DNA of 64,000 nucleotides from JBFYTX01 sp963739515 (GTDB lineage: Bacteria > Chloroflexota > Dehalococcoidia > Dehalococcoidales > RBG-16-60-22), in assembly GCA_963739515.1 (NCBI GenBank), contig CAVUAO010000003.1, positions 992,001-1,056,000 of the forward strand. The letters run 5' to 3'. Positions 43,093-51,322 of the stretch are shown here, piece by piece. The notes below the pieces were generated by a model, which made no database searches, was not told where the DNA came from, and worked only from the letters and a program-made list of their open reading frames with translations. Each line of letters starts with the position of its first letter. The first letter of the stretch is position 1. Position numbers and translations under genes: made by a program.

Positions 43093-43404
43093 CTACCATT
43101 TCAAGAGATTGATGTTATTAACGTCAATGTCCGCCAGGCCGCGGAAGATCGCCAGGACAATCGCCAGGCCGACGGCGACCTCGGCAGCGGCCACCACCAT
43201 CACGAAGATGGCGAAAACCTGGCCGGTCAGCAGCAGCGGGACGATATAGCTGGAGAAAGCCACCAGGCTGATATTCGCCGCGTTAAGCATGAGCTCGATG
43301 CACATCAGGATAATCACGGCGTTGCGGCGGGTCAGCGCCCCGAAAAGACCGATACAGAAAAGCACCGCGGACAGAATTAAATAATGCTCCAGACCGATGG
43401 TCAT
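43093..43404 (-). CDS. nuoK: NADH-quinone oxidoreductase subunit K
   Basis: A 103-residue protein with three membrane helices, in the family-normal size. The conserved glutamates appear in IMCIELMLNAANISLVAFS near residue 35 (TM2) and VVAAAEVAVGLAIVLAIFR near residue 72 (TM3), matching E36 and E72 of E. coli NuoK that form part of the proton path. It overlaps nuoJ by four bases. Confidence 0.94.
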   Translation of the reverse strand: MTIGLEHYLILSAVLFCIGLFGALTRRNAVIILMCIELMLNAANISLVAFSSYIVPLLLTGQVFAIFVMVVAAAEVAVGLAIVLAIFRGLADIDVNNINLLKW

Positions 43405-43895
43405 TTATCTTTCTCCCTCGCGATAACGATAGCGCCTAAAATCGCGGCCAATAACAGGGTCGCGGCCATCTCCACGGGCAGGATAAAGCCCTGCTGGCTG
43501 AAGAGCTTCGATGCCAGCGGGACGGTCGTCGGGGAGAGGGGCGACTCCGAGGAGATTTGCCACGGGGAGGCGGCGGCGGAGTAAATCAAAAGCCCCAGCA
43601 GCACCACCGCCACGATACAGGCCGGAATATCCAGTTTATTGTGCGGGCTGCCCTGCTGGACTTCACGGGTCATCATAATCGCCAGGATAATCAGCACCGA
43701 TATCGCGCCGACGTACACCAGTATCTGCACCGCCGCCAGGAAATCGGCGCTCAAAGTGAGGAAAATCCCGGCCACCGCGATAAAGCAAAGGATAAGGGAT
43801 AAAGCGGCGCGGAAGACATTGCGCAGGAACACCACCGCCAGCGCCGCGGCGACGACGACCACCGCCATGATCCAGAACGTCACGGTGAGTCCCAT
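43401..43895 (-). CDS. nuoJ: NADH-quinone oxidoreductase subunit J
   Basis: A 164-residue protein with five hydrophobic segments. RAALSLILCFIAVAGIFLTLSADFLAAVQILVYVGAISVLIILAIMMT matches the conserved NuoJ region, including the pi-bulge helix preceded by LVYVGAISVL. NuoJ connects the quinone cavity to the antiporter subunits. It begins where nuoI ends and overlaps nuoK by four bases. Confidence 0.93.
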   Translation of the reverse strand: MGLTVTFWIMAVVVVAAALAVVFLRNVFRAALSLILCFIAVAGIFLTLSADFLAAVQILVYVGAISVLIILAIMMTREVQQGSPHNKLDIPACIVAVVLLGLLIYSAAASPWQISSESPLSPTTVPLASKLFSQQGFILPVEMAATLLLAAILGAIVIAREKDK

Positions 43896-44395
43896 TATTT
43901 CCTCTTCTCCACGATCTTTTCCACTAATAAAGTCTGCTTCGGCAATTTATCGGCAAATTCGGGATGGAAATAGCCACTCACGGGCCTTGCCGGCGACTCC
44001 AGCAGCTCGTCGTTGGTCTGGACGACCTCGCCGCGCCGGTACTTCGCCCGCTCGTAGGAATAGCCCATGAACACGGCATCGTAAGGGCATGCCTCGACGC
44101 AGAGTCCGCACTGGATGCAATAGCCGGTATCCACCCGGTAGGTCTGCACCTCGTACTTATTATCGACCAGGTTAGTGGAAGTAACGATTTCAATAGCGCC
44201 CTGGGGACAGGCCTTGGCGCAGGTGGCGCAGCCGGTGCACCTCTCCCGGCTCCACACCAGCTCGTTACCGCGCAGGCGGCGGGATACGTTAAGGCGCTGG
44301 TCGGGGTACTGCGTCACCGTGGCATGGCGGAAAAAATTACGCAGGGTGACCGTCATACCCTTTAAAATGCCCAGACCGAATCTCTCAAACTTCAA
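43895..44395 (-). CDS. nuoI: NADH-quinone oxidoreductase subunit I (2x 4Fe-4S)
   Basis: A 166-residue ferredoxin-like subunit with two motifs of type CxxCxxCxxxCP: CTGCATCAKACP near residue 53 and CIQCGLCVEACP near residue 93. They bind clusters N6a and N6b, which carry electrons toward NuoB and the quinone. The N-terminal amphipathic helix (KFERFGLGILKGM) docks on the membrane. In a complex without NuoEFG this subunit is the likely electron entry point from a ferredoxin-like donor. It overlaps nuoH by 11 bases. Confidence 0.94.
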   Translation of the reverse strand: MKFERFGLGILKGMTVTLRNFFRHATVTQYPDQRLNVSRRLRGNELVWSRERCTGCATCAKACPQGAIEIVTSTNLVDNKYEVQTYRVDTGYCIQCGLCVEACPYDAVFMGYSYERAKYRRGEVVQTNDELLESPARPVSGYFHPEFADKLPKQTLLVEKIVEKRK

Positions 44396-45503
44396 TGCGA
44401 CCCCATCCTAACTTAAAAAATCTCGACCAGAGCAAGACAAGGATCACCATCACGGGGATATTAATCACCATCATTACCCAGAGTGAAGCGTCCGGCCAAG
44501 CCACCACCTGGACGGCGGTCACGAACAGGTTAATCAAAGCCAGCGGGAAGAGGAACTTCCACGCCAGGGCCATAAGCTGGTCGATGCGCACGCGGGGGAA
44601 GGTCGCCCGCGTCCAGACCATCACCAGGAAAACGATGAGGGTCTTCACGATGAACCAGAGCCAGGGCGGCAGGAGCGGGCCGCGCCAGCCCCCCAGGAAA
44701 ATGGTCGTGATAATGGCGGACATGGCGATGGCCTCGGCGTATTCCACCAGGTAAAACATGGCGAACTTCATGCCGGAGTACTCGGTATGAAAGCCGGCCA
44801 CAATCTCCTGGTCGGCCTCAAAAAGGTCGAACGGGCTGCGGTTAATCTCGGCGCACGACGCCGCGAAGAAGATCAGGAAGCCCAGCGGCTGGAGGAGGAT
44901 GAAGGGGATATCCTGCGCCAGGACAATCTGGCTCAGGGACAGCGAGCCGGCCACCAGCACCACGCCGACGATGGACAGCACCAGGGGTATCTCGTAGCTG
45001 ACAACGGCGGCCACGTTGCGCATGGCGCCCAGCAGCGAGTATTTATTGTTAGAGCCCCATCCCGCCATGAAGACGCCCACCGTCGTGACCGAGCTCACGG
45101 CGACGATATAGAGGATGCCGATATTGAGGTCGGCCAGCAGGGCGCCGTCCTGGAAGGGCACCACGGCCATAATCATCACCACCGGCACGAAAGCGATCAG
45201 GGGCGCCAGCCAGTGGACGACTTTATCGGCGGAGGAGGGGACGATGTTTTCTTTAAGCAGAATTTTAACGGCGTCGGCGACGGTCTGGAGCAGTCCGAAG
45301 GGGCCGGTGCGGTTGGGGCCGAGACGGGACTGCATTTTACCCAGCACGCGGCGCTCGATATAGACCGCCCCCAGCACCATGACCAGGGTGAAGGCAATCA
45401 AGACGACGGTAAAGAAAAGCCAGTGCCACCAGTAGCCGCCGGGCCAGTCCGGCGCGACGGACGCCAGCGGCGGATTCCGGACAATATACTCTAATAATGC
45501 CAC
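44385..45503 (-). CDS. nuoH: NADH-quinone oxidoreductase subunit H
   Basis: A 372-residue membrane subunit with about eight helices. Landmarks are YIERRVLGKMQSRLGPNRTGPFG near residue 55 and the EINRSPFDLFEADQEIVAGFHTEYSGMKFAMFYLVEYAEAI segment near residue 225-265, the family signature containing the quinone-channel acidic residues. NuoH anchors the quinone channel. The start is a GTG at 45503 overlapping the nuoD stop (TAGTG), with GAGG ten bases before; the longer reading frame to 45572 lies wholly within nuoD in another frame. Confidence 0.94.
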   Translation of the reverse strand: MALLEYIVRNPPLASVAPDWPGGYWWHWLFFTVVLIAFTLVMVLGAVYIERRVLGKMQSRLGPNRTGPFGLLQTVADAVKILLKENIVPSSADKVVHWLAPLIAFVPVVMIMAVVPFQDGALLADLNIGILYIVAVSSVTTVGVFMAGWGSNNKYSLLGAMRNVAAVVSYEIPLVLSIVGVVLVAGSLSLSQIVLAQDIPFILLQPLGFLIFFAASCAEINRSPFDLFEADQEIVAGFHTEYSGMKFAMFYLVEYAEAIAMSAIITTIFLGGWRGPLLPPWLWFIVKTLIVFLVMVWTRATFPRVRIDQLMALAWKFLFPLALINLFVTAVQVVAWPDASLWVMMVINIPVMVILVLLWSRFFKLGWGRIEV

Positions 45504-46624
45504 TATCGGTCCACCTCGCCCATAGTGATATCGATACTGCCGAAAATAAGAATAAGGTCGGCGACCTTCCACCCTTTGACCATCTGCCGCAGGGCGGTCA
45601 GGTTAATGAGGCTGGTGGGCCGCACGTGGCAGCGGTAGGGGGCAATGGAATTATCCGAAACGAGATAGCAGCCGAGCTCGCCCTTGGGGGCCTCGATGGC
45701 GGCATACGCTTCGCCGGCGGGAGGGCGGATAAGGTGGGGGACATCAGCTTTAACGGGTCCGGGCGGAATGACCTTCATCGCCTGGGAGAGAATGCGCAGG
45801 CTCTGGCGCATCTCGGCGATGCGGACGCGGTAGCGGTCATAGCAGTCGCCGTTTTCGCAGGTAGGAATCTCGAAATCGAAGCGGTCGTAAACGGAATAGG
45901 GGTCGTCCTTACGCAGGTCGCGCTTGATGCCGCTGGCGCGGGCGACCGGGCCGCTGATGCCGCAGTTAATCGCCACATCCGCAGGAAGAATGCCGACGCC
46001 CTTGGCGCGCGCCAGCAGGATTTCGTTCTGCTTGAGGAAGACATCGTACTCGTCCACGAAATGCATAAAGCGGTCGATAAGTTTGGCGAGGGCGGGCAGG
46101 AACTCGGCAGGGAGGTCCTGGGAGACGCCGCCGATGCGCATATAGTTATAGGTCAGGCGCTGCCCGCTCACCATCTCAAAGAGGTCGAGGACCCTTTCCC
46201 TCTCGCGGAAGGCGTGCATGAAAGGCGTATAATAGGCCCCGGCGTCATTCAGCATGGAGCCGACGGCAATGCAGTGGTTCGCCAGGCGCTGGAGCTCCGC
46301 CATGATAACGCGGAGATACTCGGCGCGCTCCGGCACTTTAATCCCCGCCAACTTTTCCACCGAAAGGCAGTAAGCCAGATTATTGCTCATCGAATTGATA
46401 TAGTCGAGGCGGTCGGTGAGGGGAATAAAGCCGGTGTAGGTGCGCTCCTCGGCGAGCTTTTCGATGCCGCGGTGGAGATAGCCGAAGACCGGCTCGATAT
46501 CCAGGACGACCTCGCCGTCGAGGGTGGTGCGCATGCGGAAAACGCCGTGGGTGCTCGGGTGGAGGGGCCCGATATTTAGAACGAAAGGCTCGGTCTTAAA
46601 CGGCTTCGTTTCCGCGGTGGTCAT
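45503..46624 (-). CDS. nuoD: NADH-quinone oxidoreductase subunit D
   Basis: A 373-residue 49-kDa-type subunit. GPLHPSTHGVFRMRTTLDGEVV near residue 20 contains the conserved quinone-site HPSTHG histidine. GYLHRGIEKLAEER, the family signature, follows, then the LDYINSMSNNLAYCLSVEKL and GDCYDRYRVRIAEM regions. The C-terminus ends VDLILIFGSIDITMGEVDR. It is related to the large subunit of [NiFe] hydrogenases and forms the quinone cavity with NuoB. Its ATG overlaps the nuoC stop (ATGA). It is slightly shorter than the roughly 400 residues seen in many bacteria. Confidence 0.94.
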   Translation of the reverse strand: MTTAETKPFKTEPFVLNIGPLHPSTHGVFRMRTTLDGEVVLDIEPVFGYLHRGIEKLAEERTYTGFIPLTDRLDYINSMSNNLAYCLSVEKLAGIKVPERAEYLRVIMAELQRLANHCIAVGSMLNDAGAYYTPFMHAFRERERVLDLFEMVSGQRLTYNYMRIGGVSQDLPAEFLPALAKLIDRFMHFVDEYDVFLKQNEILLARAKGVGILPADVAINCGISGPVARASGIKRDLRKDDPYSVYDRFDFEIPTCENGDCYDRYRVRIAEMRQSLRILSQAMKVIPPGPVKADVPHLIRPPAGEAYAAIEAPKGELGCYLVSDNSIAPYRCHVRPTSLINLTALRQMVKGWKVADLILIFGSIDITMGEVDR

Positions 46625-47064
46625 CGGTTGAAGTCCTTTCGCAGGGGATAGCCCGGGAAGCCCTCCCAGAGGAAAATGCGTTTCAGATTCGGGTGTCCTT
46701 CAAATCTAATGCCGAAGAGGTCATATATCTCACGCTCCTGGAAATCCGCCCCCTGCCAGAGTGAAACGACCGAGGGCAGAGAGGGACGAGCGCGGTCATA
46801 ACAGCGGACTTTGATGAAGACGGAGTGGTTGTGCTTGAGGGAGGCGAGGTGATAGACAACCTCGAAATAGCTGTAATAGTCCACGGCGGTGACGAAATTA
46901 AAATAATCGAACTCGAGGCCCGGCGTATTTTTAAGATAAGCCGCCACTTCCAGCAGAGATTCGGGCTTAACCAGCAGGCTATCGCGGCCGGCTTCTTCGA
47001 TATTTCCCGCGAATTTAGCGGCCAGCTTGGCAATTAAGTCTTTAGTCGGGAGGGCAACCGTCAT
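46621..47064 (-). CDS. nuoC: NADH-quinone oxidoreductase subunit C
   Basis: A 147-residue subunit of the 30-kDa type. It has VTAVDYYSYFEVVYHLAS and the conserved WQGADFQEREIYDLFGIRFEGHPNLKRIFLWEGFPGYPLRKDF region, which is the family signature. It packs against NuoD and NuoB in the peripheral arm. Start and stop are coupled to nuoB and nuoD by one-base spacing and a four-base overlap. Length is on the short side, as in other Dehalococcoidia. Confidence 0.93.
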   Translation of the reverse strand: MTVALPTKDLIAKLAAKFAGNIEEAGRDSLLVKPESLLEVAAYLKNTPGLEFDYFNFVTAVDYYSYFEVVYHLASLKHNHSVFIKVRCYDRARPSLPSVVSLWQGADFQEREIYDLFGIRFEGHPNLKRIFLWEGFPGYPLRKDFNR

Positions 47065-47700
47065 TTAAGGCGACCTTTCCATTCGGGGTATTCCGGGCAG
47101 TTTTACTTCAGGCAATTGCGGCTTGATTTTTTCTTTAGCGATTTTCTTCTGCAGCATCTGGATGCCATAAATGAGGGCTTCGGGGCGGGGCGGGCAGCCG
47201 GGGACATAGACATCCACGGGGACGACTTTGTTATAGCCCGGCACCACGTTGTAAGACGAGCGGAAAATACCGCCGCTGATGCCGCAGGCGCCCATGGCGA
47301 TAACCCACTTGGGCTCAGCCATCTGCTCGTAGACGCGCCGGACGACAGGCGCCATCTTCCAGGTGAGGGTGCCGGCGGTAATCATGAGGTCGGCCTGGCG
47401 CGGCGAAGCCCGCAGGATTTCCATGCCGAAGCGGGAGATATCAAAGCGGGGGCCTTCGGCGGCGATGAGCTCGAAGGCGCAGCAGGCGGGGAAGCAGATG
47501 ACCGTCCACAGCGAAGAACGGCGGCTCCAGTTAATCGCGGTATCGAGGGTAGTCAGGAAGATGTTGCGTTTAACGTCCTCCCCGAGCCAGGCATCGGGGT
47601 CGGGTAGAGATACCCGACTCCTGGCCTTGAAGTCTTCGATAACCTGACCTTCATAGCGGTCAAGCTCGGTATCCGAATAAACGTATTCGGGGTCGCTCAT
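47065..47700 (-). CDS. nuoB: NADH-quinone oxidoreductase subunit B
   Basis: A 211-residue subunit binding the terminal cluster N2. Cluster cysteines are visible in CFPACCAFE near residue 61 (adjacent CC), GACGISGG near residue 126 and PGCPPRPEALIYG near residue 155. The start is the ATG at 47700 overlapping the nuoA stop (ATGA); the ATG six bases upstream is also possible. The long reading frame to 47925 lies within nuoA and is not translated. N2 hands electrons to the quinone. Confidence 0.94.
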   Translation of the reverse strand: MSDPEYVYSDTELDRYEGQVIEDFKARSRVSLPDPDAWLGEDVKRNIFLTTLDTAINWSRRSSLWTVICFPACCAFELIAAEGPRFDISRFGMEILRASPRQADLMITAGTLTWKMAPVVRRVYEQMAEPKWVIAMGACGISGGIFRSSYNVVPGYNKVVPVDVYVPGCPPRPEALIYGIQMLQKKIAKEKIKPQLPEVKLPGIPRMERSP

Positions 47701-48068
47701 TTCCATTCCAGGACCTTCTTCTTCCAGGCGTAGACATAGCCGACGAGGACGATAAGGACGAGGATCAAAACGGCGTAAAAGCCGAAGGAACCCAGCACCC
47801 GGAGCTGTACTGCCCAGGGATATAAAAAGATGACGAGGACATCGAGCGCCAGAAAGACGAGGGCGTAAAAATAGTAGCGGAAGTTGAACTGCACCCAGGT
47901 CTTGCCGATAGTCTCCATGCCGCATTCGAAGACGGAGTTCTTCACGGGGTTGGGATTACCGGGGATAATTTTAAGGTACCGGAGCACGATGGGGATAATA
48001 ATCATGGAAAGCGCGAAAACGAAGACGACGGCGAAAAACAGCCCGATTAACCCGTAGCTAGCTAACAT
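47697..48068 (-). CDS. nuoA: NADH-quinone oxidoreductase subunit A
   Basis: A 123-residue membrane subunit with three helices, first in the operon. VKNSVFECGMETIGKTWVQFNFRYYFYALVFLALDVLVIFLYPWAV contains the family signature (ECG...FNFRYYFYALVFL). It sits near the quinone channel entrance. I see no clear Shine-Dalgarno sequence immediately before the ATG. The mRNA probably begins at the promoter around 48140 and has a strong 5' stem-loop. Confidence 0.93.
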   Translation of the reverse strand: MLASYGLIGLFFAVVFVFALSMIIIPIVLRYLKIIPGNPNPVKNSVFECGMETIGKTWVQFNFRYYFYALVFLALDVLVIFLYPWAVQLRVLGSFGFYAVLILVLIVLVGYVYAWKKKVLEWK

Positions 48069-48094
48069 AGTCTTATGAATATCCGCGTAATTAA

Positions 48095-48136
48095 TGCCCC
48101 GGACGAATAAAACAGCTAAAAATCAGCTTCGGGGCA
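48095..48136 (-). promoter_or_regulatory. 5'-terminal stem-loop of the nuo mRNA
   Basis: A 7-bp inverted repeat (TGCCCCG at 48095-48101, CGGGGCA at 48130-48136) encloses a loop with an inner AGCT pair. Given the -10 element ending at 48144, transcription would start near 48137, so the stem would occupy the very 5' end. No U-tract follows, so it is not a simple terminator. It may stabilise the long transcript. Confidence 0.5.
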
Positions 48137-48143
48137 CTGGGAA

Positions 48144-48173
48144 AGTATAGCATAAATTTTTCAAGAAAAGCAA
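48144..48173 (-). promoter_or_regulatory. Promoter of the nuo operon
   Basis: Minus strand: TTGCTT (48168-48173), an 18-base spacer and TATACT (48144-48149), preceded by TG as an extended -10 (TGCTATACT). Transcription would start near 48137. Confidence 0.6.
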
Positions 48174-48197
48174 ACGTTTATGTTTAAGAAAACTTAG

Positions 48198-48345
48198 CCT
48201 CACCCCCTGACCCCCTCTCCAAACAGCAATATCGGGTTAAGTCGAGTAATTATTTGTTTGGAGAAGGGGAGGAGAAAAAGAGGGGTCGTGACCTCCTTCG
48301 GCTTCGCTCAGGACAGGCTCTTTTAGACGCCCCGAAATAAATTAG
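48198..48345. repeat. GC-rich dispersed repeat with imperfect hairpins
   Basis: Fills most of the 314-base gap between nuoA and the CorA-like gene. It has ACCCCCTGACCCCCTCTCCAAACA matching the GTTTGGAGAAGGGGAGG arm, CCTTCGGCTTCGCTCAGGACAGGCTCTTTTAGACGCCCC, and GGAGAAGGGGAATAA. The same words occur at 23.7 kb. Confidence 0.65.
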
Positions 48346-48382
48346 GTGGAGAAGGGGAATAAATTGAAAGGGGGCGAGCGGA

Positions 48383-49855
48383 CTAAAACTTCGTCCAGCC
48401 CAAACGATGAAAAATCCAGCCCAGCGCCAGCATTAATATCAGGGGGACGGTAAAGACCTGCCAGAGCTGGATATTCCAGGGGTTGCCAGCCACGTTCGTG
48501 CCCAGCGCCCCCAGAATAATCGCCGGGATAATGCCAAGACAGGTAAACACGGCGATTAAACGCATCACCTTGTTCATCTGGTAGGAGGTGGTGTTGATAT
48601 AGAGGTCGATAAGGGATTGAAGATTATCCCGGACGTTGGCGGCGGTCTCGTGGAGATAAGTGGCCTCGTCCATGAGGATATCGAAGATTTTCTCGTGCCT
48701 TTCGCTGAACCCTTCCAGCGGCACCCTTTTGGTGGAGATTACCGAGATAATTTCCTTTAAATGCAGCATGGAGGGGACCAGCTGGTTGACCTCTTTGCGG
48801 AGATTGAAGGTGACTTCCAGGAAGTTCGAAGGCCTGTCTTTGAAAGGAATGCCTTCCAGAGTCATCAATTCCTGCTCCAGGGCGGAAATTATCTGCTTGT
48901 CTTTATCCAGAATATGCCGGAGGAGAGTGTATAGAATGGTCACGACCGCCGGCTCCCCAGGGGTGTGGATTTTCCGGGCTTTCTCCAGAATCAGGGAAAA
49001 AATCCGCGTTGGAGCTTTGGAAAGGGTGATGATGTTCTGGCCCTGGCAGATAACCAAAATTCCGTCCCGGCTTACCAGCAGACGGCTGAGCCCCTTATCC
49101 AGCACTTTAAAATCGGCGATGCGGGCGTATATCAACGAATAATCGTCGAAATAATCGACGCGGGGATAAGCCTCATCCACCAGCTCGTTCTCCAGGATTA
49201 TCCGGGGTATGCCGAAAATTTTGCTGAGGCGGTCGAAGTCCTCTTCGGAGACGGACGAGATATCTATCCAGGTATGGGAAGAACTGTGGAGAAAATCTAT
49301 CAGCCGCTCGTATTGGATATCTTTATAAACGTTTTCCAGGCTCACGTCCATGACACGAACCTCGGAGGAAGGTTGCGTCGGGGTATGGTCGGCCGACGGG
49401 GCGGCGGCGGACATCGCGATTTTCCTATCGATAGCCCGGCCGCCGAGGGCAAATACCCTGATAAGCCGAAGCAGTCGCAACACCGGGAAAGAAAAGCCGA
49501 ATTCAGTGGCGAAAACGGGGAGGAGGGTTACCAGGGGCAGCACGATAATAAAAAGGTCGAGGAGATGCCAGGGACTGATGATGTGCTTCCAGACATCCCG
49601 GGCGGAAACGGTCTTGAGGAGATATTCGAGGATAAATACGGCCAGGATAGCGTAATCGGCCACTTTAAACGAGGCGTCTAAAGCCAGCGGCAAAGTGACA
49701 AAGATGGGGATAAGGACGATGGGAGCCATAAGAACAGCCAGGAAAATCATCAGGCTATCCGGCAGTAAAAGATTGACCGTTTCCCGCATACGCTGCTTAC
49801 GGTCCGGTTTGGCCGCGGGCAGGTGGGGTTCATTCTGCGTTAGAGATTGAGCCAT
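48383..49855 (-). CDS. Voltage-sensor-like domain fused to a CorA-type metal transporter
   Basis: A 490-residue protein. Residues ~30-140 form a four-helix bundle resembling the S1-S4 voltage sensor of cation channels. This includes an acidic residue in EYLLKTVSARDVWKHIISPWHLLDLFIIVLPL and an S4-like RLLRLIRVF with arginines at 127, 130, 133 and 140. Residues ~165-420 match the CorA cytoplasmic funnel domain, followed by two C-terminal membrane helices. The CorA signature GMN is replaced by GTN (LGTNVAGN, ~452-454). The start follows AAAGGGG by five bases. A Mg2+ or other divalent-cation channel gated or modulated by membrane voltage is my inference. The fusion is unusual for the family. Confidence 0.78.
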   Translation of the reverse strand: MAQSLTQNEPHLPAAKPDRKQRMRETVNLLLPDSLMIFLAVLMAPIVLIPIFVTLPLALDASFKVADYAILAVFILEYLLKTVSARDVWKHIISPWHLLDLFIIVLPLVTLLPVFATEFGFSFPVLRLLRLIRVFALGGRAIDRKIAMSAAAPSADHTPTQPSSEVRVMDVSLENVYKDIQYERLIDFLHSSSHTWIDISSVSEEDFDRLSKIFGIPRIILENELVDEAYPRVDYFDDYSLIYARIADFKVLDKGLSRLLVSRDGILVICQGQNIITLSKAPTRIFSLILEKARKIHTPGEPAVVTILYTLLRHILDKDKQIISALEQELMTLEGIPFKDRPSNFLEVTFNLRKEVNQLVPSMLHLKEIISVISTKRVPLEGFSERHEKIFDILMDEATYLHETAANVRDNLQSLIDLYINTTSYQMNKVMRLIAVFTCLGIIPAIILGALGTNVAGNPWNIQLWQVFTVPLILMLALGWIFHRLGWTKF

Positions 49856-49930
49856 TTTGCCCCTTTGATAAATGAGATTACCCCGTTCCGTGCCAGTTTC
49901 TCAGGGTAATGAGCCAGCATATATTTTACC

Positions 49931-49945
49931 GCCATATAGTATGGC
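49931..49945 (-). promoter_or_regulatory. Palindrome in the promoter region of the CorA-fusion gene
   Basis: GCCATA-CTA-TATGGC is a perfect 6-bp inverted repeat 76 bases upstream of the ATG. It lies between a possible TTGTGC -35 (complement of 49944-49949) and an A/T-rich -10 region (complement of 49921-49928), so it may be an operator. Confidence 0.4.
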
Positions 49946-49968
49946 ACAAACGCGGCTTTTCAGCAAAA

Positions 49969-50070
49969 GGGGTTGGAGAGGGGGGAATACAGGGCGTCAA
50001 AGAGGGGTGAAACCCCTCTTCTTTTCATCCCCCTTCCTTTGGTAAAGGAAGGGGGACTAAGGGGGATAGA
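49969..50070. repeat. GC-rich dispersed hairpin repeat
   Basis: AAGAGGGGTGAAACCCCTCTT forms one stem-loop. CCCCCTTCCTTT-GGT-AAAGGAAGGGGG, then CTAAGGGGGATAG, forms the second. It lies between the CorA-fusion promoter region and the end of the aminotransferase gene. Confidence 0.75.
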
Positions 50071-50128
50071 TTTCGTCGAGGGGAAAACGGGGTGAGACGG
50101 CACCTGCAGATAGTTATCGGCCGAGCAG

Positions 50129-51322
50129 TTATTTCTTAAGCCCGTATTTATGAGCGATTTTTTCGAGGCCGGGCATGGACTTCTCGAGAAGCTCATCGTC
50201 AACGCAATAGACGAGGCGGAAATAGCCGTGCACACCGAAAGCGATACCGGGCACGGTCAGCACGTGGTGCTCATGCTGGAGCTCGTGCACGAAAGCCACG
50301 TCATCTTCAATAGGGCACCGGGGGAAGATATAAAAAGCCCCCTGGGGCTTATTAACGGTATAGCCGAATTGCTTTAAACTATTATAGATAAAGTCGCGGT
50401 GGCGCTGGTACAGGCCGACTCTAATGGTCACCCCCTGGATATTGCGGACCACGTTCTGCATGAACGCCGGGGCGTTGATGAAGCCCAGCACGCGCGTGCA
50501 AAAGATAAACCCCTTGACCATATCGTCGTGGTCTTCAATATCCGGGTGCAGCGCCACGTAGCCGATACGCTCGCCGGGGATAGACAGGTCTTTAGAGTGC
50601 GAGGTGCAGATAATGCTGTGCTTATGAAAATTCAGCGGCGAGGCGTATTTAACGCCGTCGTAAATGATTTTTTTATAAGGCTCATCGTTAATAAGGAATA
50701 TCTGTGTCCCGAACTCTTTTTCTTTCCGGCGGAGAACGTCGCCGATTTTTGCCAGCAGGTCGGCGCTGTAGACCACGCCGGTGGGGTTATTGGGGGAGTT
50801 AATCAGTATGGCTTTCGTCCTGGCGGTGATGCCTTTTTCCAGCACATCCAGTCGCGGCAAGAAGTCCTCGCCGGTAGGGAGGGGTCTAACGACGCCGTCA
50901 TGGTTCTGCACGTAGTTAAAATAGTCCACGAACCAGGGGATAAAGACGATAACCTCGTCGCCGGGGTCGAGGATGGTCTTCATGACCACATTGATGGCGC
51001 CCGCCGCTCCCACCGACATGACGACGTCTTTTTCCGAAAGGTCGACGCCGGTCTCCTTCTTCATCTGCGCGGCGACGGCCGCCCGGGTTTCCGGGTAGCC
51101 GGCGTTTACCATATAGCCGTGCATCCCCTTGTAGGGGTGGTTAGCCAGGCGCTTGAGCTCGCGCTTGAACTCCGGGGGCGGCTCCATGACCGGGTTGCCC
51201 AGCGAAAGGTCGAAGATGTTGGCCGCGCCGAACTGCTTCTTCATGGCGATGCCCTCTTCGAACATCCGCCTAATCCACGACCCCACTTCCATGCCCTGCT
51301 TAGTTCTTTCCGATACGGACAC
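50129..51322 (-). CDS. Class I/II pyridoxal-phosphate aminotransferase
   Basis: A 397-residue fold-type I aminotransferase. The PLP lysine is in CTSHSKDLSIPGERIGYVA near residue 237, preceded by INDEPYKKIIYDG. The SPNNPTGVVYSADLL segment is conserved. The SWIRRMFEEGIAMKKQFG beginning is typical of this group. I chose the GTG at 51322 (AAGGAA seven bases upstream, overlapping the iorB end by 23 bases). Adjacency to iorBA suggests it transaminates aromatic amino acids to the aryl-pyruvates oxidised by IorAB, using 2-oxoglutarate or similar as acceptor. Confidence 0.87.
   Translation of the reverse strand: MSVSERTKQGMEVGSWIRRMFEEGIAMKKQFGAANIFDLSLGNPVMEPPPEFKRELKRLANHPYKGMHGYMVNAGYPETRAAVAAQMKKETGVDLSEKDVVMSVGAAGAINVVMKTILDPGDEVIVFIPWFVDYFNYVQNHDGVVRPLPTGEDFLPRLDVLEKGITARTKAILINSPNNPTGVVYSADLLAKIGDVLRRKEKEFGTQIFLINDEPYKKIIYDGVKYASPLNFHKHSIICTSHSKDLSIPGERIGYVALHPDIEDHDDMVKGFIFCTRVLGFINAPAFMQNVVRNIQGVTIRVGLYQRHRDFIYNSLKQFGYTVNKPQGAFYIFPRCPIEDDVAFVHELQHEHHVLTVPGIAFGVHGYFRLVYCVDDELLEKSMPGLEKIAHKYGLKK

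Noticed and set aside
47065..47925. Longer nuoB start at 47925
   Set aside because: The additional N-terminal residues lie inside nuoA and do not fit NuoB; the overlapping ATGA start gives the normal length.
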